A program made the position numbers and the translations under genes. The notes beneath the pieces are model-generated. The model was given only the letters and a program-made list of their open reading frames with translations. It ran no database searches and was not told the origin of the DNA. This document shows, piece by piece, positions 43,208-53,610 of a stretch of 64,000 nucleotides of DNA. Within the stretch, counting starts at the first letter, position 1, and each line of letters begins with the position of its first letter. Source of the DNA: Cladophialophora immunda (taxonomy: Eukaryota; Ascomycota; Eurotiomycetes; Chaetothyriales; Herpotrichiellaceae); contig NW_015622542.1 in assembly GCF_000835495.1 (NCBI RefSeq), positions 828,485 through 892,484 on the forward strand, written 5' to 3'.

Positions 43208-45552
43208 ATGCCAGCCTGTCATAGCTGCTCCATTTTTCACGTGAGTTCCTCTTAATCAAGCTCTTATTATCCCACCACTGACTGATCCAGACGCGTTGTT
43301 CCTTGACAAACTCGACTCAGTCAGGCCCTTGCTCTGCCTGCGTGAACAAGGGTTTAGTGTGTGAGCCTCACTCATCCAATATGCCTCGAAAACGCGCGCG
43401 GCGCACTATTCCCGACTCACCGCCGAGTGAGAGAAGCCAGAATGAGCCTCACTCCTCCAATATCCCTCCAAAGCGAGCGCGGCGCACTATTACCGACTCA
43501 CCGCCGAGTGTGAGAGGCCAGAGTGGACGCCCCAGCCCGGAGCTCGGGAACACATTCGACAATGTTCGATACCCTCCATTGCTTCAATCACTTCGTGAAG
43601 TACACATTGCGCTAGACACCGGCACCGAACGGACAAAGGCGTCGATCGTCCTGCAATATACGGATAAGAGAACCCATGGAGCATCGATGGTCTTACCGGC
43701 AGCGGTTATCTGGCCCAACTGCTCTGACTCGGTCCTGACCCAGGTCGCATTTGGGGATGAGAGGCGAATGTTTTGGGGGGACGGAGTCGAACAAGAGCTG
43801 AAGAAGCGAGGCATAACCGAATCTCAGGTTATTCGGCGCCTCAAACCTTCGTTATTTGACGCGCACGCGCTTGCTCATCAACCTTTTCAGAAAGGTCTGC
43901 TAGTCGCCGAGGACCGGAAAGTCGAGCTCACGGAGAGTTTGAAGTCCTGTGGTGAGGATGCTGACGACTATCGAATGGAAAACCTATCCGTGTTTTCAGA
44001 CTACATGGGCATCGTTTATCGCTATGTCCTCCAATTCATTGCAAAAACTCATGGTAGCCTTGGCTGGCCAGTACTCAAGAACCTAGAGGAGTACAAAAAC
44101 TGGAGCCCTCCTGGAAACCCGAAGATCCACGTTTCGCTCCCAGTACCTGTCGGATCGAGTCCCGACGAAGTGCAGCTGGTAGTGGCTGCTGCAAAAGCAG
44201 CGGGGATCCCCAATCCATACCCTGTCGCCGAACCTGCGTCGGCTTTAATCCATCATCTCTGCAAAGCTCGCGACCAATCAATCAAGGAAAAGACTTTCCT
44301 GATTCTCGACATCGGAGCTGGGTCGGTGGACCAACAAGTCTGGACGGTGGTGAATGAAAATCCTCTCCAAGTCCGTGAACATATCATTCCCGAGCATGTC
44401 AGGACGGCATGGTGTGGGGGCGCCTACACAAACCAAGAGGCCGTAAAACTGATTATGAACGGCATTCGCGACAGGGACCTTGTTCTCAGGGCACTGCAGA
44501 GGCACGGTAGCCGAATCAATAACCAAGAGTCACTCGAACGCAAGTTGGACAAGAAATTCGAGAAAGAAAAGCAGCGCTTTGAAGGGTGGGAAACACTATT
44601 GCTACGCATCCCTGGCCTTCCTGATATACCAGAGTTCAGACTCGGCGGTGGCGGTATAGTGGTCCTCGAGCCCAAGGATGTGAAGAGCGCTTTTGCACCA
44701 TGTCTTAACCAAATCATCGCTATGCTCGATACCGCCATCCAAAGCGTTTTCGAAAGCCGGACCTTACGCGGAATGGTAGAGCGACGAGTACACGAGATTA
44801 TCGTTGTCGGGGGCTGCAGCCAAAACCGATACTTACTCGATCAGATCCGCAATCGATATTCTGGCGGTCTGCAAAGTCCTTTTCCCTATCTTATGCCAGT
44901 CACTCTTCCACCCGACGCGGCGACAGGGTCTCTCACGGTCGCACACGGTGCCGTGCTACTGTCGGCGGAAAAGGAACTAATCAAAGAGAGATATGTGCGC
45001 CGGAGCTTCTGCGTGGAGTGTCATGAAGAAGTCAACGCGCACTTGTACCCGCCCCAGAGCAGATACAGGAGTCCCCATGACCATCAGATACGCGTCCCTG
45101 TCACCCGTTTTCTTCTCCGCCAAGGTCTGCATCCTCAATGCTATTCCTCTGAGCCTTTACAAGGCTGGCGCGGGTTGTTTCCTCATGAGAGGTTCGCAGA
45201 CGGCACCTGGCTGATTGAAGAAACTCTGTACTATTCAGACACTGTTTCCCAGGATAAGCTCTGGATACACGATCATGTGCTCGGTATCCGCGCCATGCCG
45301 GGTACCCTCAACTTCCACATCTCTACAGAAGAAGCGCAACGCTTTCCTCAGGAACAAAGCCCAACGGATGGACCTTATTATTACCTTGACTACGAGTTGA
45401 TCCTAACTCTAGATGGGCATATCATGACGTTCAAGTTCATCATCCCCCGAACAGGCCGATGGCCCACCCATGGTGACCGGTACGCAAATGTCATGTACAG
45501 GACGGGTCAGTACGACACCGCTGGAGTCTCTCAGCTGTTCAGTTCCGCCTAG
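43208..45552 (+). CDS. Zn2Cys6 cluster fused to HSPA12-like Hsp70 ATPase, 2 exons
   Basis: Protein of 764 residues. Exon 1 (43208-43240) encodes MPACHSCSIFH and exon 2 (43291-45552) continues TRCSLTN. The joined N-terminus has Cys at 4, 7, 14, 25, 28 and 35, exactly C-x2-C-x6-C-x10-C-x2-C-x6-C, the spacing of a fungal binuclear zinc cluster; the segment between the second and third Cys (SIFHTR) is less basic than usual. Next come two 27-residue tandem copies, each with a basic NLS-like core (PRKRARR, PPKRARR). From about residue 112 an actin/Hsp70-type ATPase starts: IALDTGTERTK (phosphate 1), FLILDIGAGSVDQQVW (phosphate 2, near 350) and IIVVGGCSQNRYL (adenosine, near 515), with the substrate-domain region after it. 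The Hsp70 part resembles the HSPA12-like group expanded in fungi. A DNA-bound chaperone-type ATPase is inference. Confidence 0.85.
43363..43524 (+). repeat. 81-bp tandem duplication in coding sequence
   Basis: Two in-frame 81-bp units (43363-43443, 43444-43524) of about 85 % identity, each encoding EPHSSN-(M/I)-P-x-KRARRTI-x-DSPPS. Most differences are single substitutions, so the duplication is not very recent. Confidence 0.9.
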
Positions 45553-46495
45553 AATCTGTCACCTAGTGAGATTTCTGGGAAATCTTGCTTTAGCATCCGC
45601 CTCTACTCGGCTGGCATATCGTATTCACCAAGCTCTAACTCATGCCCGCACTTTTTGAAAGAGACAGAACGAACATTGGCGACTATTTCACCCGGCGACA
45701 GGGCAGAATAGCCGATTTCTGCGATGGGAATCGCGAAGACCATCGCTGTGGGATGTGCAGCGCATATTCGGAAACCCCCTTGGACTGGTCACCGTGGTCC
45801 ATCGTACGGCACTGTTGGGATATCATATATCAGGCGACGGCACCGCCATGCAGGCTGGGACGTGCCAAGGAGGCGGGATCTCTTCCTGCAGGCTGAGCGC
45901 TTCGGCTTCGAGGTTGATGCAGCAGATCCACGCAGTGTAAGAGGTTAGCACGGTCTAAGGACAGGGCAGTTCTAAGTAGGTACATGGCCACGAGGTGGTC
46001 AGAAAATGCCATTCTTGCGACTCTGGGTTCCTTGGTGACGAGGCGAGCGAACAGAATGCTTGTCAGTACGCTTCTGAGGCCAGAGCCGTTTTATCCCTGC
46101 CCAACTTCTTTAACTCTCGCCTGGGGATTGACGAGAGATCTAGATTTGTACCGCCAGCCCCCTTCTCTAATAACATGCCTGGAACAGGAGGAGGCTGAGA
46201 ATAGCGAAGAGAATGGCGGTCTGCCCTGTCTGCCCCGTCTATCCCTTTCGCAAATTCGTAGCCTAGTATTCCCGACGGACAGGCAACAGTAGATCAAGGT
46301 ACAGGTTCTGGTCGATCTCATTATCTTGTATACACACCCTACGAGCGAAGCCGGACAGAGCAGGTCCTCTTCGTCCCAGGAAGTGATCTAGACACCTATC
46401 GTCCCTCTCCCTCCCCCCCCCCCTTCCTCCTCCTCCTGACTTATCAAGGCTCGACTCTACTCTTCCAAGCCGGTGCCTCCATTCCGTCCCGGGCA
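45553..46495. other. Intergenic, convergent 3' ends
   Basis: About 940 bp. Several overlapping open stretches (45642-46292) match nothing I know. A poly-C tract occurs at 46413-46423 followed by (TCC)n. Confidence 0.45.
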
Positions 46496-48001
46496 TCACT
46501 TGTTTGCTTTCTCGAGCGCCAGCATGTTCTCCCGGATCTCACTCTCACTGGGCAAGCTGACGACGGTCAGATACAGGATGTTCTTGTGCAAGACACGGCG
46601 GATCAGCCCCTGATGTCTCCTCGGCAGCCTTCCCATCTCCGCGTTGCGCACGTCCGCCTCGCTCAGCTCGTAGCCTCTCCACCGCGCGTGCCGCTGGGCT
46701 TTGCGACCCCGCCTTTTGGCCTTCGGGTCGAAGTGCCCGCCGGTCAGCAGGCCGAGGATGGTGCCGGAGTTGGCCGGGTGGTTGGGGTCGGAGAACCTCG
46801 AGGCAAATTTCTTCTCCGGCGGAGGCATCACCAGTCTGCTGTCCGGGTGCATGCCCGCGTAGGACGCCTGGGCCCGGCGGTCGAGATAGCTCGCGAGAAA
46901 CCCGGACGAGGAATGCAGCTTGTCCTTTGTGCTCTGTGGGAGAGCGCTTTGCGCGGCGCCCGAGGTCCCTCCTGCGCTGTCGAGCGCTGCCTGGGCGGCG
47001 GCATCGAGCGCCGGGTAGACGAGCGGTGCGGATTCGGGGAGTGAGAGCTCGCCCCGACTGACGCCGGAGGTGAGACGAATCTTGGCGAGCTTTTGTTTCA
47101 GCTCCGAGTCGGGGATTGAGGTGGCCTTGACAAGGGCCTGGTCGGTTGAGCTGAGGCCCAAGTTCGTCAGGTCCATGCCGAGGATTGGATCGTGCGGGTT
47201 GTCGGGCTTGAAGGTCATGATCATGCAGTACAGACCGCGCGGTTTAAAGAGCGACTCGTTGATTTGATCGAGGTAGGTGTTGCGGCGGTAGCGGGACTGG
47301 AGCTCTTTGCCCGTGCCGCTGGCGACTTGGATCGCAATGCTGACGGCCATGGTGATCGGATTAGGCACCAGGCCCACGGCGAAGCACGCCAGATTGATCA
47401 CGTCAAAGACAGGGCTGGCTTTCGAGGCTCTATCCAGGTCGTTGATGAAATCAATGAAGGTCTTTTGATCTATGCCAGCACACTCGCCCAGTAGAGGGGC
47501 ATAGGCTCGAACGAATCCTCGGGTTTTGTCCTTCGGTCGACGTTGGGGGAGAATCACTGGACATGGGAGCGGTTTGAATGTCTCAGAGGGAATCGGGGCG
47601 ACCTTGTGTTGGTGCAGAAAGGCCCTTGCAACCTCTTCGTCTGATGCAGGGCTCGTTGCAGCCGCTTGCTCATACGTAGGAGGTGGTTGTTCAAGCTCCT
47701 CGGCCGCCTCATCCAGTGCCCATTCCGCCGTGTCATTGTCCAAGTCTGAACTGCTCACGCTCGAGGAATCGTCGTTGTCGTTGTCGTCGTGTGCGTGAGA
47801 CTTCTTGTCTTCTGACTGACTGGTGTGGGCGCCAGGTTCAACTCTAGACCTTGAGCTTTCACCCGTCTCGCCTTCGCCTAGAGGATTAGGGGAAACCGCG
47901 CGCTCTCTGGCAGCCTTCTTTTCCTTGTGGTCGGCGATGGCCTCCGATGCCGCTCCAATGCCTGCGCCGATACCTTTGACGAGCCTGCTAATGATAGGCA
48001 T
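46496..48001 (-). CDS. Conserved fungal protein with PPxY motif, function unknown
   Basis: Single-exon protein of 501 residues from ATG 48001 (MPIISRLVKGIGAGIGAASE). An N-terminal Gly/Ala-rich amphipathic segment is followed by a charged, Ser/Asp-rich disordered region and PPPTYEQAA, a PPxY motif that could recruit a WW-domain ubiquitin ligase of the Rsp5/Nedd4 type. The middle (about residues 165-290) has conserved-looking blocks: GFVRAYAPLLGECAGIDQKT, FIDFINDLDRASKASPVFDV and a hydrophobic stretch INLACFAVGLVPNPITMAVS. The C-terminus contains YLDRRAQASYAGMHPDSRLV, a basic KAKRRGRKAQRHARWRGYEL and a final globular part (NILYLTVVSLPSE). The pattern is known to me from uncharacterised fungal proteins that are sometimes mislabelled FAD-binding; I see no flavin motif. 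Confidence 0.78.
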   Translation of the reverse strand: MPIISRLVKGIGAGIGAASEAIADHKEKKAARERAVSPNPLGEGETGESSRSRVEPGAHTSQSEDKKSHAHDDNDNDDSSSVSSSDLDNDTAEWALDEAAEELEQPPPTYEQAAATSPASDEEVARAFLHQHKVAPIPSETFKPLPCPVILPQRRPKDKTRGFVRAYAPLLGECAGIDQKTFIDFINDLDRASKASPVFDVINLACFAVGLVPNPITMAVSIAIQVASGTGKELQSRYRRNTYLDQINESLFKPRGLYCMIMTFKPDNPHDPILGMDLTNLGLSSTDQALVKATSIPDSELKQKLAKIRLTSGVSRGELSLPESAPLVYPALDAAAQAALDSAGGTSGAAQSALPQSTKDKLHSSSGFLASYLDRRAQASYAGMHPDSRLVMPPPEKKFASRFSDPNHPANSGTILGLLTGGHFDPKAKRRGRKAQRHARWRGYELSEADVRNAEMGRLPRRHQGLIRRVLHKNILYLTVVSLPSESEIRENMLALEKANK

Positions 48002-48419
48002 AATTGCAAAAGCCTGCAACGACAGCGGGGCTCACTCCACACTTCGAATAATAAATGTTGCTTTGCAGTGACGATAAGGGTGAGGAGGACCTGGAATGAT
48101 CTCCTTGTTGTGTTGCAGCGGGTTCTGTTCCCTTGAATTTGAGACATCTGATGTTATATAGGTATATATCTATCCAATTCTGGATATCCAGCTGAAGAGA
48201 AGCGCACAGGCAGCAAGAAAACCGATACCATTCGTGGCTAGAGGCGCGAAGCACAAGCTGGGAGCATTCAACACTGCCCCGCTCCAGAGTCAACCATCCA
48301 TCGCGACATGATCCAGGAGGGGTAAGTCCAATCGTTCAGGAGGGAGAATTGGTGAAGCGGAGCAACGAAAGCTTAGCCCTCGAGGCTAGTTAGTAATTGC
48401 GGAATAAGCCCTAATAATG

Positions 48420-48463
48420 GGCGAGAGGGCGGGCGAGAGGCAGGCGAGATGCAGGCGATAGGG
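48420..48463 (+). repeat. Degenerate purine-rich minisatellite
   Basis: About four imperfect 9-10 bp copies of a GGCGAGAGG-like unit in non-coding DNA. Confidence 0.5.
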
Positions 48464-48505
48464 CCTCCCTCAGTCCTAGTAAAGAGACTCTGCGAGCTGG
48501 GCGAG

Positions 48506-48727
48506 TCAGAGTTTCAGACACACAATCGCCCCTTCGCCTGGGTTGCCTGATTCGATCCACGCATCGGAGAACGCGGCCTTGTCAGCCGGCGCGCTCTCCA
48601 GCATAACGGGCGTATGAATTGAACGAGAGAGCTTCACCTTCGCGGTGTTACCTTGTATTGGAAGCACCAATTCGAACAAGATGGGTTTCGGGACATGAAA
48701 CACTGAGATGCCGCTAATCTGGACCAT
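48506..48727 (-). CDS. Possible small protein
   Basis: A 73-residue frame from ATG 48727 with a good start context (AGCATGG). The product MVQISGISVFHVPKPILFEL continues with balanced composition but no family signature. No upstream exon is evident. It may be a real small protein, a fragment of a lost gene or chance. Confidence 0.25.
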   Translation of the reverse strand: MVQISGISVFHVPKPILFELVLPIQGNTAKVKLSRSIHTPVMLESAPADKAAFSDAWIESGNPGEGAIVCLKL

Positions 48728-51700
48728 GCTTCTGTTTGTTGTTGACCTCGGCGTGAAAAGCTACACAAACCATCCATCTGGTGCCTTTTTCTCGGGAACG
48801 GGTGCGCAGTGTGACGGTCTCATGGTGAGCCTGCCGTGCCGTTCTGAACGCGGTACAGCAGGAGGGCATGCCGGCCTAGTCGGGTTCCAAACCAGGTCTG
48901 TACAACACATCCAGTGAGCCTGAATGCCCGAACAAGCGGTCTGTCGATTTCAGGAACCTCTTCTCGAGAGATCGTTTCCAGTGTACTCTTCGACACGCAA
49001 GATCCGTCTGCGTTCAGCATGTAATGTTGCAAGAGGCCTGATCAACTGGCAGGCTTGGCTCAGAGCTGAACACGTTGCAGTCACTGCCGCAAAGATGATG
49101 ATCACCTGCCATCAAGTCGCACAGCAGAACAAGTCTAGCATTCTGAAGTGTTCATCGGACTCCCAGCGCCAGTCGCGACGAAGTATCCTGAGTTGCCTTG
49201 GGAACTGGTAAGTTCATGAGCAAAGCTTGTTAATAACATGTGGAAATGCGGTGAAGTTGCAGGACCGACTTAATCTGGACTTGCTCATCTCTGACTGATA
49301 ACGTTCTGGGACACTGTGGAGTAGAGGGTTGGACTTCGAGATCGTCAAATTGCATGATCCCTGCTCTTGTCGGGAACGATCGAATTCCTGGGGGAATCTT
49401 ACCAACCGACCTGTAAGATCTTACCTCCCTCGCTCTGGCCATTGCTTCAGGGAGACCTTTGTGTACATTGCCCTGCTTCATACATTGACAATAGTCCACC
49501 AGTCATCCACAGTGTTGCACCAAGAAAACCTGATCTCGGTGTGAGGTCGTCAGTCGGAGCTCAACTTTGGATCATATGACATTGGAGGGCCAGGCAAGGT
49601 TCGCGGAGAAGCAGATCACCTACTCCGTACCCTTTGGTTAGAAACCTTGCCCTTGTTGCCAGGGATCGCAGGGTTTTCACACTAGCATCGTCTATGCCAG
49701 AGCTGGATCGGAGTGATTGAGATTGGTTAGATCCGAATGCTGGGGTATTCCCCCAGCATCACCCTGGATCGTTGTCCCCTCCGTTTGCAGCAGTGACATG
49801 CAGAAGAACAGAGTCCCCAACCTCCAGCAACATCACACCATCGGTCCTTAGGATTACCCGGACGAAATGGTGGCTGTCGCCCGGTGCGAAGTTGGCTGAT
49901 CATGTCTTCTCTTGGGCATTCAACACGGGCATCGCATATGCTCCGGCGCACACCGCTCAATAGAGCCACAAAGCTTCCAGGGAACCCCAGCCAGCGCCCC
50001 GCAGTGGTTTGCAGGGGCGCTTTGTACAGCGAAGAGCGGTTTTCAAGTCCTAATCGACATCCCCAGGGATAAAACAGACGCAGTTGATAAAGTGTTCTGT
50101 CTGGAAAGGGGAGGGAGGGTATGATCTCGTGGCTCCAGATTCATAGAACTCGATAATTAACTCATCTCGGGGAGTAGTCGTGTGTTGTGCCAAAGCGACA
50201 ATGACGCAGCATCTTTACCCCTTGAGCTCTATCCCCGCGTCGTGAAAGGCATTTTCTCGCAGGGTCAATCGAAGCCACTTCACGAAGTGCGGAAAGATTT
50301 CGAGCCAATGAGCGAAGCAAAATTGTTGAGGATCCGTATCCAGACAATGACCGGTCTCGCCTCCAAGAAATCCCCTCCTTCCTAGGAGAGTATCGTTGAA
50401 AGACATGTGCGGACAAATCGGCTGGCCAGGAGCCATCTGTGCCTGGTTGTTGCATGAAGAAGACCGCGGTGATGGCAGGGGTCCTTAGGCAGCCTAACGG
50501 CTCGTGGTCTAAGGGGATCATCACGGGTCCTCCTTTTCCACAATCTTCACCAGAGGCTCATCAAGAAAATTGCTCAGATGTGAGGAGGTTATCCATCCAT
50601 GTTGGACAAGCAAGAAAATGACCCGAAAGGACCACAATGTCGGCGAAACAGACACATGGTGGAAGAGCAGGCCGTTAAGAATCAAAGTTTGAGTCATGCG
50701 GAGACCTGCCATGTCAGAGCACGGCATAGGGATTCTTTTCGTCGCACCCCTGAGCAGCTGATTTGCTAGTGTGGTGGACATGAAACATGCGTTCGGAAGG
50801 CTTCTTTGGCGGGAGAATGCATGCATCGTGGCTCGATGCCGATGTGTTGCATGTGCGAGGAGAATACATAGTCCGCTCCCATGTGCATGTAGCCTGGTGT
50901 CATCGATGTGCCTAGAACAGGCGATATGAGTGGCCAACTACATTATCAAGGCACTTACTTTGTCATGTTCGTATTGTCTTCTTTGCTCGGTTTGGAAAGC
51001 CGTGCTGTTGCAGAATGGACCCGCTGGGCCGTCTTCACGAGGTGATTGCACATGTGTACGAGTATTCGTTGTAATGTACCTAAGGTGACTGCGGACGGAT
51101 GGTGTTGGGTCTCGAGATCCATACGGAATACCTCGAGGGAATTTCTCCTACCAATGACTTGAGGACTCCGGAAAAGAAACGACCCCAGAGAACCAACCAG
51201 CGATATTTCCACGCCTAGCCTGAGTGACGCAACATCAAAACGGATCTAGTCTTGGAGGGACACGGGCTTGCTTGGATTTCATGTGCGTTCGGATCCATTC
51301 TCTGGGGCCGTGTGAGGCGACATTACTCCGTACAGGGGGGTTTAAAGCATCCAAGGGAGAACGGTGACGGGCATCATCGTACAAGTTTCTCCGTATCTGG
51401 GCTCGTATGACCCTAAAGCTGTCAGGAATGCGTTCGACGGGTCCCTGCACGTTGTAGCAACTGCATGCCTGTTTGGCACAAGTGTGATTTCTTCTTGATT
51501 GCCCTAGTGATCCTGAGTGTCCATCCCATCTCTTTTCAAAGAGCAATCTGGAGGGTGAGGCAGCGAAGGGGCGGGAGCGATCTGTAGGAGTGATAGCTGC
51601 GGGGCTCTGCTTAACCCGAGAGAGTCTGGCGGGCGCCTCTAAAGGTGATCAGCATCGAACTTGTTTCGGTTGTTCGGTTACTCAGCCTATGGATGAGTGC

Positions 51701-52688
51701 CCAGGAACTTCCCCATATGCACGCCATGGACGGAGAACAGGTACTCCGTAGACGGTAACAACTGATCGAAGGGTCCCTGGGTCGAAGGGTCGAAGACTGA
51801 GATTTGGAACCAAAAAAAAGAGAGGTGAAAATGGCTGCAAGGGACTTGAATGTTTATTGAACCTTGGGTGGTGAGGTTGGGCAAAATTGGTATTCGAGGC
51901 TCTCTCTCTCTCTCTTGCTGGAATTGTCCGGATCGAATCGAGCGTCAGTCTTACCACTTTGACCCTCCATCTTCCGGCGTTTGTCCATATTGGAACTGTG
52001 GAGAGGGAGATTGGAATTTGTGCGGTCTGTGTGTCTGCGTCATGCTAACAGAGAAATACGAGGCCGTGGGTCCAGGCATCTCCGCGTGATCGCTAAGGAC
52101 AGTGCAGTAGCTAAGCAGGGCGATATATTTAATAACAGTCCAGTGCTCCGTCCAGCCAGGGTGGTCAGTCGATGGGAGTCCGTGGCTTGTTGGACGGTTC
52201 GTGGCCGCCAGTCAGAGTAATGGACGGAGGTGGGAGTCCTGCGATGGGTGTCAGCATTATGTATTATTGTACGAGTGCGAGTGCGCGTTGAGCGCGCTCA
52301 TGCCTTTCTCTAGGGAGCGAACCCTAATCCGAAACACATGAATGCAGGGCATCAGAGTCATTGGACAGAGTAAAGGGGGTAGTGGTTGTCAACATGTGCC
52401 AATGGGTAGAGAGGGTCGAGGTTTGCTGTATTATTTGTGCATACGAGCAGGACACACTGTTAGGCGCAAGATCCGCAGTTAAGAGAAGAGGGTGCATTCC
52501 AGGGAAGCAGCCGGACCGCGGGCGGGCCAGACTCATGACAGCTGCGGACGCCAGGCGCAATGGGTGCCCTGAAGGCTTGCACATTGCTAGTTAGGTGCCT
52601 AGCACGTCACTCCCTAGGTAACCTTAACTGCACCAGGGCACCCGCAGGCCTCAAGCATCAGGCACCACAGGCATCAACTACCTGGGCC

Positions 52689-52717
52689 AGCACGCACCAA
52701 CACGTAGCACGCACCAA
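52689..52717 (+). repeat. Short direct repeat AGCACGCACCAA x2
   Basis: Two identical 12-bp copies (52689-52700, 52706-52717), 17 bp apart start to start, inside a stretch with several CACC-containing words. Confidence 0.6.
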
Positions 52718-52794
52718 GCATGAGAACGCGTATCCCACTCCCCTTGGTGCTCCCTTAGTAGTGCCCTGGACACAATCGGGAACTAGCCAACTGC

Positions 52795-52808
52795 TAGGTG
52801 TCCACCTA
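52795..52808. promoter_or_regulatory. Perfect inverted repeat TAGGTG-TC-CACCTA
   Basis: Six-base arms with a 2-base spacer, 800 bp upstream of the Bni4-like start. Related sequences TAGGTGCCTA (52592-52601) and CCTAGGTAACCTTA (52613-52626) lie 200 bp before it. It could be a binding site for a dimeric regulator; no protein is assigned. Confidence 0.3.
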
Positions 52809-53610
52809 AAAAGAAACTCCCGCTTTTGGCTTGTCTCCTGAATGGTGCTTGGGCCATTCCGTGTCAATTGTCAACCACTGGCTGCCAGACTGCGGTCGAA
52901 CCTCTCCTTCCCTCTTTTATCATCCATTTCCAATTCATCACCAACACCACCACGGCCATCCATTCCCCCCTCTTCTATATCCATCCAATCGACACAATCT
53001 CTTCGTTATTGTCGTCGTCGTTATCACTTGCCCCTTCGTCTTCCCCTCCCATTTGCGTTTCCTCTCTTCCACGGCCGCCTTCACCAAATACTTTTGTCCA
53101 CGCGCCGCGGCTGTCAACCTTCGTTTCTTGAGCTGCTGGGTTTCGCCTCTGAAGCTTCCTGTCCCCTGTGAAGACGAGTTTCTTCCAGCCCTTCGCTTCT
53201 TCTTCGACGTTCGACTCTTATCGTCACGTACATAATCCCACCTTCGTTGAATTCCATTCAGTCTCGGGTCCATTCTTGACCATACCAGACCCCTACCGTC
53301 GACGAGCTTCACCATTTGGTCTCAACCCATTCACGATCTGACCCTGTCATGTCGAGACGTGGTGCCATATTCTAGAGAGAAATAGAAATAGTCATATCCC
53401 GAAGGTATGTACCGCCGTTCGAACAGGATACTTTGTCGAGTTCAGGAAATCCGATCTTGACTCAAATGAAATACTGACTTGGGGTGCCCGCAGTCGAATT
53501 TCTCGAGGAAAGACTCTCCTTTATCCGGCCCCCAAAATTGAAACAAGATTACCCAAACACGACCTGGCCCGTACCAGGCACCTTTTGCTGAAACATAGTC
53601 AAAGGAGAAG

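Larger units (their letters stand above)
48002..53610. other. Gene-poor 5.6 kb region
   Basis: No supported gene other than the doubtful 48506-48727 frame. Open stretches up to 138 codons occur in several frames with no motif or start support. Base composition looks ordinary, with no strong AT bias typical of repeat-induced mutation, and no transposon ends or transposase fragments were recognised. The last 750 bp (about 52850-53600) are pyrimidine-rich and may be a long 5' leader, possibly with an intron, of the Bni4-like gene. Confidence 0.45.

Noticed and set aside
45642..46292. Cluster of overlapping + strand frames after the Hsp70-like gene
   Set aside because: Three frames are open over the same DNA with none showing family signatures; treated as non-coding.
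50521..50937. 138-codon minus-strand frame in the gene-poor region
   Set aside because: No ATG at the start, His-rich random-looking composition, no splice-extended version found.
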